Positions 41,572 through 50,278 of a stretch of DNA of 64,000 nt are shown here, in pieces. This DNA comes from Lysobacteraceae bacterium PS02065. GTDB lineage: Bacteria; Pseudomonadota; Gammaproteobacteria; Xanthomonadales; Rhodanobacteraceae. The notes below the pieces were generated by a model, which was not told where the DNA came from, searched no databases, and saw only the letters and a list, made by a program, of their open reading frames with translations. The stretch lies in assembly GCA_029959555.1 (NCBI GenBank), contig JASCPI010000001.1:1-64000 (forward strand), given 5' to 3'. Both the position numbers and the translations under genes were made by a program. Positions within the stretch are counted from its first letter, which is position 1; each line of letters begins with the position of its first letter.

Positions 41572-41883
41572 CTAGGCGGTGGCAGCGTCCGAGCGCCGGT
41601 GGCGCAGGTCGACGACGAGGTTGTAGACCGACACGAAGGCCGGGAACAGGTTGGAGAGGATGCCGACCGAGTCGTTCTTGCCGAACGTGAAGTAGCTGAC
41701 CAGCATGATGCTGCCGGCCACCGACAGCCACCAGAACGCCTGCGGCATGTGCACGCGGCCGAGCTTCTTGGTCGCGTACATCTGCACGAACCAGCGGCTC
41801 GTGAACAGGAACACGCCGAGGTAGCCGATGAGCTTCCACGGCGTCACGCCGATGCTGTGGATGTTGAAAAGCACCTCGTTCAT
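41572..41883 (-). CDS. LAB_N domain membrane protein (lipid A biosynthesis N-terminal-like)
   Basis: 103 aa. Three hydrophobic stretches and the LAB_N-type pattern (KLIGYLGVFLFTSRWFVQMY, MPQAFWWLSVAGSIMLVSYF). This domain occurs at the N-terminus of some lipid-A-disaccharide synthases and as free-standing small proteins often near glycosyltransferase genes; biochemical role unknown. Here it stands alone, after an 88-nt gap to the two-helix protein and a 129-nt gap to phaC, so no pathway link is evident. Confidence 0.75.
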   Translation of the reverse strand: MNEVLFNIHSIGVTPWKLIGYLGVFLFTSRWFVQMYATKKLGRVHMPQAFWWLSVAGSIMLVSYFTFGKNDSVGILSNLFPAFVSVYNLVVDLRHRRSDAATA

Positions 41884-42012
41884 GACGCCCCCCGCACGCG
41901 AAAAAGGGCGACATTCTAGCCTTGTGCGTGTCGGAGCGCCGTCGGAGGCCACGCCCGGCCGCCCGCGCGACCGACCCGCGTACGGGCAGGTCGCGCAGGT
42001 GGCGCGACGCGA

Positions 42013-43077
42013 TCAGTCGCGCGCGGCGAGCCAGTCGTGGATCGCGGGCGGCACCTCGCGCTGGGCACGGCCCGACACGTAGATGCCGATGTGGCCGCCG
42101 CGGAACGCGATCTGCGTGTAGTCGTCGGTACCGACGAGGCCGCCGAGTGCGCGCGAGGCATCGGGCGGGACGAGATGATCCTGCTCGGCGAAGATGTTGA
42201 GCACCGGCATCGTGATGTTGGCGAGGTCGACCTCGCGTTCGCCGATCACGAGACCGCCTTTGACGAACCTGTTGCCCTGGTAGAAATCGCGCAGGAACTG
42301 GCGGAATGCCTCGCCGGCCTGGTCGGGCGAATCGAAGATCCACTTCTCCATGCGCAGGAAGTTCTCGAGCTCGGCCTTGTCGTCGAGGATGTCGACCATG
42401 CCGATGTACTTCTGCTGCATGAGCCGGACCGGCTTGAGTGTGAGGTAGCACAGGTTCATGAGGTCGGCCGGCACGTTGCCGATCGTGTCGACGAACAGGT
42501 CGGCGTCGAGGTTGCGCGTCCAGTTCGACAGCATGTTGTCGGGCGTGTGGAAATCGACCGGCGTCACCATCGTGACGAGGTTCTTCACCTTGTCCGGATG
42601 CATCGCGGCGAAGCACAGCGAGAACGCGCCGCCCTGGCAGATGCCGAGCACGTTGATCTTCTTCACGCCGGCCTTGCGCGCGACCGCGTCGACGCTGCGG
42701 CGGATGTAGCCGTTGATGTAGTCGTCGAGGGTGAGCCAGCGGTCGGCGCGGTCCGGATAGCCCCAGTCGATGAGGTAGACATCCTCGCCCTGCGCGAGCA
42801 GGTTGCGCACGAGCGACTTGTCCTCCTGCAGGTCGACCATGTACGGGCGATTGACCAGCGCGTAGACGATCAGCGTCGGCGTCTTCGCGGTCGGCTTGCG
42901 CTCGCCACGGAAACGGTAGACCACGAGCTTGTCCTCGCGGTAGACCACTTCCTTGTCGGTGACGCCGTAGGTGACGTCGTCGAGCTGGCGCAGCACCTGC
43001 GCGCCGGCGGCGAGCTTGCGCTGGAAAGCCGCGGCTTCGCCGGCGGCCTTGGCGGGATCGATGCGGAGCGGACCCAT
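42013..43077 (-). CDS. phaC: Class III poly(3-hydroxyalkanoate) synthase, catalytic subunit
   Basis: 354 aa, the length of class III PhaC. An alpha/beta-hydrolase fold polymerises 3-hydroxyacyl-CoA at the granule surface. The lipase-like box is GICQGG with the catalytic Cys; the Asp is in NIFAEQDHLVPP and the His in RGGHIGIYV. It lies 11 nt after phaE, with which it forms the active PhaEC complex. Substrate preference is expected for short-chain 3-hydroxyacids, as usual for class III. Confidence 0.92.
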   Translation of the reverse strand: MGPLRIDPAKAAGEAAAFQRKLAAGAQVLRQLDDVTYGVTDKEVVYREDKLVVYRFRGERKPTAKTPTLIVYALVNRPYMVDLQEDKSLVRNLLAQGEDVYLIDWGYPDRADRWLTLDDYINGYIRRSVDAVARKAGVKKINVLGICQGGAFSLCFAAMHPDKVKNLVTMVTPVDFHTPDNMLSNWTRNLDADLFVDTIGNVPADLMNLCYLTLKPVRLMQQKYIGMVDILDDKAELENFLRMEKWIFDSPDQAGEAFRQFLRDFYQGNRFVKGGLVIGEREVDLANITMPVLNIFAEQDHLVPPDASRALGGLVGTDDYTQIAFRGGHIGIYVSGRAQREVPPAIHDWLAARD

Positions 43078-43088
43078 GGCGGCCTACC

Positions 43089-44480
43089 TCAGCGCTTGCC
43101 GCGGCGCGCGCGTGCGGCCGCCGGTCGGGTGGAAGGGGCGTCGCCGCGCGCGGTACGCGCGAAGCGGGCGATGCGGTCGGCGAAACTCGTGGCGGCCTGC
43201 GGCGCATCGGCGGTCGCCGTCGCGACCGTCGTGCGTGCCTTGCTCGCGGACACCTTGCGGGGTGCAGCGGGTGTCGCGACGCTGGCCTTCTTCGGCCGTG
43301 CGACCTGCGGCACCGAACGCTGCTTCTTGGCCGGTTTGCGCGGCTTGCGGGCCGGCTTGGCGGCCTTCGCCGGTGCGGCAGCCTGTGGCTTCGCGGCAGG
43401 CGCCGCATCCGCGGGAGAGGCGTCGCGGCGGAACGCGACGACGTTCGAACGCATCTCCTGCGCCTTGCGCAGCGCGGCGACTTCATCGCGCAACGCGTCG
43501 ACCTCGGCGCGCAGGCTCGCGACATCCTCGCCGCCTTGCGCCTCGCGGAACTGCCGGCGCAACGCCTGCAGGCGCTCGCCGAGGCTGTCGATCTCGCTGC
43601 GCGTCGGCACCCCGAGGTCGTTGCTGATGCGTTCGACCTCGCGCTGCACGTGCGCGCGCACGCGCATCTGCGCATTGACGAGCGCGCCGTAGACCTCGCG
43701 GAACTCCTCCGACAGCGCGACCGCGGCGTAGGCCTCCTCGATCGCATCGACCCAGAGGTCGTAGACGCCACGCACGCTGTCGATCTGGCGACCGGGCTCC
43801 TCGCGATCGGCGAGCTTGCGCTGGAACGTCGCGAAGCCCTGCTCCGCGACCTTGAGCATGAGGCGCTGGTAGCGCGCGTTCTGTTCCTGGTACTCGATCA
43901 GCGCGAGGACGCCGGCCTGCGCGTTCTCCTGGTGCTCGCGCAGGAAACCGAACGCAGGCGTGCCGAGCGCATCCTTGGCCTGGCCGAGCATCGGACCGGC
44001 GACCGAGAGGAAGCGCTGCATCATCGCGTCGAAACCGGCCGCGCCATGGCTGCCACTCTGTCGCAGGAAGCTCGCGAACGGATTCGCGGCGCCCTGCATC
44101 GGCGCCGCCGCCGACTGCATGAGGTCGGCCCATGAACTGCCGCCCTGCCCGCCCATCGACTGCAGCAGGCCGAGGTAGCCCTGCGAGGCGGTCGCGAGGC
44201 GTTCGAGCAGGTCACCGCCGAGTGCGCCCATGCCGGGCATCGCCCCCGGTGTCATGCCGGGCATGGCTCCGGACATCATGCCGGGCATCGCACCACCGAA
44301 GCCGGGCATGCCGCCGAACAGGCCACCGAGTCCCGGCGGCATCCCGAACGGCACGCCCATGCCCGGAAACGGCGAGCCCCCGCCACCGAACGCGTTCAGA
44401 CCCGGCATCGCCGCGGCGGCCTGCTTCGACAAGGCCTCCCACTGGCGGGCCCACTGGCTCATGTCGAACGGTTCGCTCAT
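43089..44480 (-). CDS. phaE: Class III PHA synthase subunit PhaE with histone-like tail
   Basis: 463 aa, longer than typical PhaE (about 350). N-terminus SQWARQWEALSKQ is followed by a Gly/Met/Pro-rich low-complexity stretch (about 30-90; repeats of GAMPGM). The conserved helical PhaE core comes next (WADLMQSAA, FASFLRQSGS, YDLWVDAIEEAYAAVALSEE), then a coiled coil (LRAEVDALRDEVAALRKAQ). Residues about 360-463 form a Lys/Ala/Pro-rich basic tail (AKAAKPARKPRKPAKKQR), like the histone H1-like ends of PhaF-type phasins. The tail could bind DNA and tie granules to the nucleoid; that is inference. First gene of the phaE-phaC unit. Confidence 0.88.
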   Translation of the reverse strand: MSEPFDMSQWARQWEALSKQAAAAMPGLNAFGGGGSPFPGMGVPFGMPPGLGGLFGGMPGFGGAMPGMMSGAMPGMTPGAMPGMGALGGDLLERLATASQGYLGLLQSMGGQGGSSWADLMQSAAAPMQGAANPFASFLRQSGSHGAAGFDAMMQRFLSVAGPMLGQAKDALGTPAFGFLREHQENAQAGVLALIEYQEQNARYQRLMLKVAEQGFATFQRKLADREEPGRQIDSVRGVYDLWVDAIEEAYAAVALSEEFREVYGALVNAQMRVRAHVQREVERISNDLGVPTRSEIDSLGERLQALRRQFREAQGGEDVASLRAEVDALRDEVAALRKAQEMRSNVVAFRRDASPADAAPAAKPQAAAPAKAAKPARKPRKPAKKQRSVPQVARPKKASVATPAAPRKVSASKARTTVATATADAPQAATSFADRIARFARTARGDAPSTRPAAARARRGKR

Positions 44481-44553
44481 GTCGGTCTCCGGCAGCGGTG
44501 GCGGCGCAAGGCCTCGATCATAGTACGGCGCAGGTGTCGTCCCGGCGACGCGA

Positions 44554-46434
44554 TCAGTCGCCCGGCATCGCGCCGAGCTGCATCGCGCCGAGCGGACCGT
44601 CGCCGCGCGGCGTGGTCACGATGTCCTTGCCGGGCGGCAGCGGCGCGCCGTTGGCGACGTGGTTCCACAAGTGGTCGAGCGCGGCATAGCCGTACGGCAT
44701 CAAGGGCACGTAGCGGTCGCCGAACTGCGGGAACGCGAGAAACGCGTCGAAATGCTGGGCGTGTCCGACGCGCCACAGGCTGGCCTTTCGGCCGTTCGCG
44801 GCGAGCCATGCCACGTAGGGATCGGAGCTGAAGGCGATCGGCACGAGGCCGTCGTCGATGCCGTGCACGATCGTGATCGGCAGGCCCGTGCGCGGCAGCG
44901 CGGCGCGCGTGCGCGCGACCTCGCCGGCGAGGCGCTTGGCGGTGTCGTCGGACGCACTCCACAGCTGGCTCAGGCACAGCAGGCCGGCCAGGGTCGGATC
45001 GTCGCCACCGGCCTGTGCATCGACGATGCCGACGCCGGCGCCGGGCGGGATGCCGCTCGCATCGGACCACCAGGTCGCCCGCGCGATGTCGTCGGCGAGT
45101 CGCGTACGGCCGTTCGCATCGGTGGCCGCGAAGGAGTAGCCGCACGGCATCGCGGCGACGCCGGTGCGCGCGTAGGCCGCCGCATAGGTCACGGTCACCG
45201 CGCGCCACAGATCGAGGGCGCTCGTCGACGCCGCACTGCGCAGCGCCTCCTCGGTCCAGCCCGTGTCGCGCAGGCGCTGGTGCGCCTCGCGTGCACGGGC
45301 CTCGTCGTCGTCGCCGGTCAGGCGGCTCGCGGCATGCAGGGCGCGGCAGCGCGCGCTCCACATCGGCAGCGGCTGGCCGTTGACGCGTGCGAACGGCACG
45401 CCGTCGTAGCGCGAATCGAGCAGCGCGCACGGGATCAGCAGCGCGGCTTCGGTCGCGTAGTCGTAGAGCGCGCGGCCGCCACGGCCCGGCAGCACGTTCG
45501 GTTCGAGCGCGACGACACCGTCGAGCAGACCGTCGTCGAGACCGGCCGCCTGCAGCACCGCACCGCCGCCGTTGGAAAGGCCTGCCGCGATCACGCGCGT
45601 GTTGTCGGGCGTGAACGGGGCCTCGTCAGGGAACGCCTCGTCGAGCGCACGCAGCGCGAAGCGCGCGGCCTGCAGCACGTGTTGACCCCAGTCGGCTTCG
45701 GGGTTGTCGCCGGACTGCGCGTGCTTGACGAGCACGCCGTTGGAGACGGGTTCCTGCGACGGCACGAACTCGAGCTCGCCGTCGGCCTGCGTGCCGCGCG
45801 TGCCGTCGAGGCGCACGCCGGTGCCCGAGGCGACGTCGAAGTAACCCGTGCCGGCGCCCTTGTCGGTGTAGGCAACCACACAGCCGCGCGCGAGGCCCCA
45901 GGCGCCCGCGAGTGCGATGCCGCCGTAGATGCCGCGCGAGCCCGACGACGCCGTGACGACGACGCAGCGCTTCTGGCGGTCGAACAGGTCCGGCACCTGC
46001 GCGAGCACGCGATGCGGCGCGTGGCGGCCGTCGAGCGTCGCGAACGCCGTGTACTCGCGTCCCGTCACGACCGGTACCGCGCCGTAGATCTCGCCATAGC
46101 CGCCGAGCGGGCCGAGATCGGCGATGCCACGCCAGCTCGAATGGATCGCGCGACGGCGCAGTTCAGCCGGCGTCGGCGACGCGGGGTTCGCGAAGGCCGG
46201 CGGCGTCGCGCGCAGCCCGCCGAGGCCGAGGCCGGCGCTGAGCAGGTCGTCGCCGTCGCGATGCGTGGTCGTGCGGATCTCGCCGAAACGGTCGGCGGAG
46301 GCTTTCTTCGCGGGCGCCGGCGAGGCGGTGGACGACGGCTCGGTCACGGGTTCGTCCGGGCGCTCACGCGAGCTGGAACAGGCGGCGAGCAGGCTCGCGA
46401 CGAGGACGGAGGGAACCAGACGCCATGCATTCAT
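44554..46434 (-). CDS. 3-hydroxybutyrate oligomer hydrolase, predicted lipoprotein
   Basis: 626 aa. Lipoprotein signal (VPSVLVASLLAAC), Pro/Ala linker, then the 3HB-oligomer hydrolase domain with the nucleophile in GLSNGGGAV and an acid/His region around ITIVHGIDDGLVP and GHAQHFDAFLAF. It cleaves short oligomers of 3-hydroxybutyrate made by PHB depolymerases. Lying directly upstream of phaE (73-nt gap, same strand), it joins synthesis and recovery of the storage polymer at one locus. The lipid anchor implies that it acts outside the cytoplasm, on imported or external oligomers. Confidence 0.82.
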   Translation of the reverse strand: MNAWRLVPSVLVASLLAACSSSRERPDEPVTEPSSTASPAPAKKASADRFGEIRTTTHRDGDDLLSAGLGLGGLRATPPAFANPASPTPAELRRRAIHSSWRGIADLGPLGGYGEIYGAVPVVTGREYTAFATLDGRHAPHRVLAQVPDLFDRQKRCVVVTASSGSRGIYGGIALAGAWGLARGCVVAYTDKGAGTGYFDVASGTGVRLDGTRGTQADGELEFVPSQEPVSNGVLVKHAQSGDNPEADWGQHVLQAARFALRALDEAFPDEAPFTPDNTRVIAAGLSNGGGAVLQAAGLDDGLLDGVVALEPNVLPGRGGRALYDYATEAALLIPCALLDSRYDGVPFARVNGQPLPMWSARCRALHAASRLTGDDDEARAREAHQRLRDTGWTEEALRSAASTSALDLWRAVTVTYAAAYARTGVAAMPCGYSFAATDANGRTRLADDIARATWWSDASGIPPGAGVGIVDAQAGGDDPTLAGLLCLSQLWSASDDTAKRLAGEVARTRAALPRTGLPITIVHGIDDGLVPIAFSSDPYVAWLAANGRKASLWRVGHAQHFDAFLAFPQFGDRYVPLMPYGYAALDHLWNHVANGAPLPPGKDIVTTPRGDGPLGAMQLGAMPGD

Positions 46435-46573
46435 TCGCTCGCTCGCGGATCGGGATGGAGGACGCCGGGCGGCATGCGTGCCGACGGCGCGGAGCCGCGA
46501 TGGTACCCGCAATCCCGTTGCCTTCCCGTTGGCCCGGCGTGAAGCCGTGCGCGCGAGCGGTTACCCTGCGGGC

Positions 46574-47251
46574 ATGCCGCGCATCCTCATCGTCGACGAC
46601 CATCCGCTGTTCCGCCTCGCCCTCACCCAGGCCGTGCGCAATGTCGTCGATGCGGCCGAGGTGGTCGAAGCCGACGGCTTCGAGGCCGCGATGGCGCAGT
46701 TGCGCGCGCAACCCGACACCGACCTCGTGCTGCTCGACCTGCACATGCCGGGCAGCCACGGCCTCATGGGCCTGGTCACGCTGCGCAGCGCGTTCCCTGC
46801 GGTCGCCGTGCTCATGGTGTCGGCCCATGACGATCCGAACGTGGTGCACCGCGCGTTGACCTACGGTGCGGCCGGTTTCGTGCCCAAGCGCACGGGCCTC
46901 GACGACCTGCAGGGCGCGCTGCGCGCGATCCTCGACGGCGAACTGCCGGCACCGCCGCCCGCCGCCGCGACCGCCGACGACCTGCAGGACCGCGCGCTCG
47001 CCGCACGCCTCGCGACGCTGAGTCCGCAGCAGTTGCGCGTGCTCGTGCTCGTCGCCGAAGGCCTGCTCAACAAGCAGATCGCCGACCGCCTGGGCATCCA
47101 GGAACGCACCGTCAAGGCGCACCTGACCGCGATCTTCGAGCGCCTCGGCGTGCGCAACCGCACCCAGGCCAGCCTGCTGCTCGGTGCGCTGGCGATCTCC
47201 GATCCCGCGCGCTTCCCGCTCCCCGACGACACCACCATCACGGCCGGCTGA
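46574..47251 (+). CDS. Response regulator, REC plus LuxR-type DNA-binding domain
   Basis: 225 aa. Receiver domain with the acidic pocket VDDHP, phosphoacceptor Asp in LLDLHMPGSHG and Lys in VPKRTG. LuxR-type HTH at about 145-205 (LSPQQLRVLVLVAEGLLNKQ, ERTVKAHLTAIFERLGV). NarL/FixJ class. No histidine kinase is adjacent, so the partner is unknown. TACCCT at 46562-46567 lies only 6 nt before the ATG, with GTGAAG 17 nt upstream, so the mRNA may be leaderless. The TPR kinase follows 54 nt later. Confidence 0.88.
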   Translation: MPRILIVDDHPLFRLALTQAVRNVVDAAEVVEADGFEAAMAQLRAQPDTDLVLLDLHMPGSHGLMGLVTLRSAFPAVAVLMVSAHDDPNVVHRALTYGAAGFVPKRTGLDDLQGALRAILDGELPAPPPAAATADDLQDRALAARLATLSPQQLRVLVLVAEGLLNKQIADRLGIQERTVKAHLTAIFERLGVRNRTQASLLLGALAISDPARFPLPDDTTITAG

Positions 47252-47277
47252 CCGTCCGCCCGGCGCCCTGCTACGCT
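47248..47277 (+). promoter_or_regulatory. Promoter of the second TPR kinase gene
   Basis: CTGACC (47248-47253), 18-nt spacer, TACGCT (47272-47277, within GCTACGCT), 28 nt before the TTG start. The -35 overlaps the stop codon of the response regulator. Confidence 0.5.
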
Positions 47278-47305
47278 GCGCGCGCCACGCTGGAGGGAAG
47301 CGGCC

Positions 47306-50275
47306 TTGGACCACGCGGACGTCACGAAACGCGCACTCGACGTGTTCGCGTCACTGCTCGACGCTGCCGAAGCGGAGGTCGACGCGGCCCTCGCCGGCGA
47401 GTCTCCCGCCGTCGCGCAGCAGGTCCGCCGCATGCGCGCGGCCCACGCCGGCGATGCCGGCGTCGCACTCGCCGGTCACGTGCAGGCCGCGCTCGATCCG
47501 GCCACGACCGAATCCGCCGAGGGACCTTTCCATGCAGGCGAGTCGATAGGTCCGTACGGCCTCGTGCGCGAGATCGGGCGCGGCGGCATGGCCTGCGTGT
47601 GGCTCGCCGAACGCGCCGACGGTTCGCTGCAGCGCGCTGTAGCACTCAAGCTGCCGCTGCCCGGATACGCGCGCCACGGTTTCGGCGAGCGCTTCGGACG
47701 CGAGCGCGACATCCTCGCCCGGCTCGTGCATCCGCACATCGCGCGCCTCTACGACGCCGGCCTCGACGCGGGCGGCCAACCCTACCTCGCGCTCGAGTAC
47801 GTCGAGGGCGATCCGATCACGCGCTGGTGCGACACGCGCCGTGCCGGCGTGCGCGAGCGCCTGCAGCTGTTCGGCCAGGTGCTCGACGCGGTGCAGTTCG
47901 CGCACGCGAACCTCGTCATGCATCGCGACCTCAAGCCCGGCAACATCCTCGTCGACACGAACGGCTCGGTCAGCCTGCTCGATTTCGGTATCGCGCGCCT
48001 GCTCGACATGGAAGGATCGAGCGCTGCCGAGACCGCGCTCACGCGCGACGGCGGACGTGTGCTCACGCTGCAGTACGCGAGTCCCGAACAGGTGCGCGGG
48101 GAGCCGTTGACGACCGCGACCGACGTGTTCTCGCTCGGCGTGGTGCTGCACGAACTCCTCGCCGGCACACGGCCGTACCGACTCGCCTCCGCCTCCGCCG
48201 CGCAACTCGAGCACGCGATCACCGAGGGTGCGCGAGCGCCACTCGTGCGCGCCGCAAGCGACGAGCGCGCCGCCGCACTCGGGCTGCGCCATGCGCGCGC
48301 GATGCGGCGTCGACTCGGCGGCGACCTCGAGGCGATCGTCGCCAAGGCCATGGCGACTCCACCTGCACAGCGCTACGCAACCGTGCAGGCCTTCCACGAC
48401 GACCTGCGGCGTCACCTCGAAGGCCACCCGGTGCGGGCACGCCGCCCGTCCCGCCTGCTCGCGGCGTGGCGCTTCGTGCGCCGCCATGCGGTCGCGTCGA
48501 CGGTCGTCACCGCGCTCGTCACCGCACTGGTCGCGAGCAGCATCGTCGCCGTAGCCACCGCGCAGCGTGAACGTGCGCAACGCGAACGTGCCGAGGCGGC
48601 CAGCGCCTTCCTCGTCGGCGTGTTCGCCCAAGCCCATCCCGACGAGAACCTCGGCAAGCCGTTCACGGCCGCCGAACTGCTCGCCAAGGGCGAGCGCCTG
48701 CTCGGCAGCGACGCATCGCGCCCCGCAGCGCTGCAGGTCGACCTGACCAGCCTGATCGGCGAGCTGTACTGGAGCATCGGCGACTTCGTGCGCGCGGAGA
48801 CCCTGCTCAAGCGCGCGGTCGACGCCGCGGATCCGGGCGACGTCCCCGACGCGGTACGCGCCTCGGCCCTGCGTCGGCTCGCGAGGACCGAGCTGAGCCG
48901 CAACGCGCACGACGAAGCGCTCGCCTACGCACGCGCTGCCGTCGATGCCGCGCGGCGCGCCGGTGCCGACTCCCGCGACGAGCTCTCGCACGCGCGCCGG
49001 CTCGTCGCCGAGATCATCACCACGCAAGGTTCGGCGCAGCTCGCCCTGCCGCTGATCGAGGAGGCCATGGCGGCCGATCGCGCGACGTTCGGTGACGCCA
49101 GCGAGGCGGTCGCGCTCGACTGGGACCTGTACGGCCAGGCCTACAAGGAGCTCTCGCGCCACGACGAGGCGATCGACGCCGCGCGCCGCGCTGTCGACGG
49201 CTTGCGTCGCGTGCGCGGGAACGAGCACAGCAGCGTCATGAGTGCGCTCGGCGTGCTGTCCTCGGCGCTCGCGCACAAGGGCGATACCGATGCCGCGATC
49301 GCAACGCTGCGCGAGTCCGCCGCGATCGCCGAGCGCATCTTCGGCCCGGAGCATCGCGAGACGATCGTGCAGCGCTCGAACCTGTATCTCGCGCTCAATC
49401 GCGCGGGGCGTCCCGAGGAAGCCTTGCGCGGCCACATCGAACTGCTCGACATCGTCGAGCGCACGATGGCCGACACGCGCCCCGAGCAGGTCGCCTTCAT
49501 CCACGGTGCGCTCGCGACCGAGTACCGCGCCGTGAGCCGTTTCGCCGAGTCGGCGCAGGCCGCTGGCGATGCCGTCGCGACGTGGGAGCGCATCAAGGGA
49601 TCGCCCGATGCGGTCGAGCTCGCCGATCCGCTGTGGAGCCTCAGCACCGCTCAGGCGATGCTGGGCCTGCACGCCGAAGCCGAGGCCACCTTGCGACGCG
49701 CGATCGCGATCGCCACGAAGCACCAGGCACCGACCTCGCACTGGCGTGCGATGTATCGTGCGCAGCTCGCCGGCGCGCTGCGCATGGAGGGCCGCGCGAG
49801 TGACGCGCTGCGGGAGATCGACACGGCGATCGCCGAGATCGGCGAGACCGCAAAGCGGGCGACGCCGATCACGGTGTTCCTGCAGGCGACGGCGAGTGAC
49901 GCGCGCCTCGACGCGGGCGACCCCGACGGCGCGCTCGCACGGGCCCGCGAGGCCGTCGCCATGACGCGCGCCGTCACGTCGAAGCGCTCGCCAGGCCATC
50001 GCGCGCCGCTGTTCGCGCTCGGGCGCGCGTTGCGCGCGACAGGGGACCAAGCAGGCGCCGAAGCCGCATTGCGCGAGGCCGTGTCCATGGTCATGCCGCC
50101 GATGGGCGCCGACGATCCGCGCATCCTCGAGATCGAGACCGAACTCGCCGCGACCCTCGCCGACCTGCATCGCGACGACGAAGCCGCCACGATGCGCGAG
50201 GTCCTCGTCCCGCGCCTGCGTGCGCTCGGCACGCCGTACGCGGTCATCCTGCTCGCACGCCTCGGCGTGCGCTGA
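47306..50275 (+). CDS. Membrane Ser/Thr protein kinase with long TPR region
   Basis: 989 aa. The kinase domain (about 80-350) is complete: GRGGMACVWLAE, VALKLPLPG (Lys), HRDLKPGNIL, LDFGIARLLD and YASPEQV. One membrane segment follows (about 400-420, VVTALVTALVASSIVAVAT). More than 500 residues of TPR-like helical repeats come next (for example LPLIEEAMAADRATFGDASE, AESAQAAGDAVATWERIKG). TTG start with GGAGGG 8 nt upstream. The gene ends 4 nt before the convergent membrane-protein gene. With an ECF sigma factor 1.5 kb away that lacks the usual acidic region-2.2 motif, it is the best candidate for a sigma-phosphorylating kinase in this window. Confidence 0.9.
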   Translation: MDHADVTKRALDVFASLLDAAEAEVDAALAGESPAVAQQVRRMRAAHAGDAGVALAGHVQAALDPATTESAEGPFHAGESIGPYGLVREIGRGGMACVWLAERADGSLQRAVALKLPLPGYARHGFGERFGRERDILARLVHPHIARLYDAGLDAGGQPYLALEYVEGDPITRWCDTRRAGVRERLQLFGQVLDAVQFAHANLVMHRDLKPGNILVDTNGSVSLLDFGIARLLDMEGSSAAETALTRDGGRVLTLQYASPEQVRGEPLTTATDVFSLGVVLHELLAGTRPYRLASASAAQLEHAITEGARAPLVRAASDERAAALGLRHARAMRRRLGGDLEAIVAKAMATPPAQRYATVQAFHDDLRRHLEGHPVRARRPSRLLAAWRFVRRHAVASTVVTALVTALVASSIVAVATAQRERAQRERAEAASAFLVGVFAQAHPDENLGKPFTAAELLAKGERLLGSDASRPAALQVDLTSLIGELYWSIGDFVRAETLLKRAVDAADPGDVPDAVRASALRRLARTELSRNAHDEALAYARAAVDAARRAGADSRDELSHARRLVAEIITTQGSAQLALPLIEEAMAADRATFGDASEAVALDWDLYGQAYKELSRHDEAIDAARRAVDGLRRVRGNEHSSVMSALGVLSSALAHKGDTDAAIATLRESAAIAERIFGPEHRETIVQRSNLYLALNRAGRPEEALRGHIELLDIVERTMADTRPEQVAFIHGALATEYRAVSRFAESAQAAGDAVATWERIKGSPDAVELADPLWSLSTAQAMLGLHAEAEATLRRAIAIATKHQAPTSHWRAMYRAQLAGALRMEGRASDALREIDTAIAEIGETAKRATPITVFLQATASDARLDAGDPDGALARAREAVAMTRAVTSKRSPGHRAPLFALGRALRATGDQAGAEAALREAVSMVMPPMGADDPRILEIETELAATLADLHRDDEAATMREVLVPRLRALGTPYAVILLARLGVR

Positions 50276-50278
50276 GCG

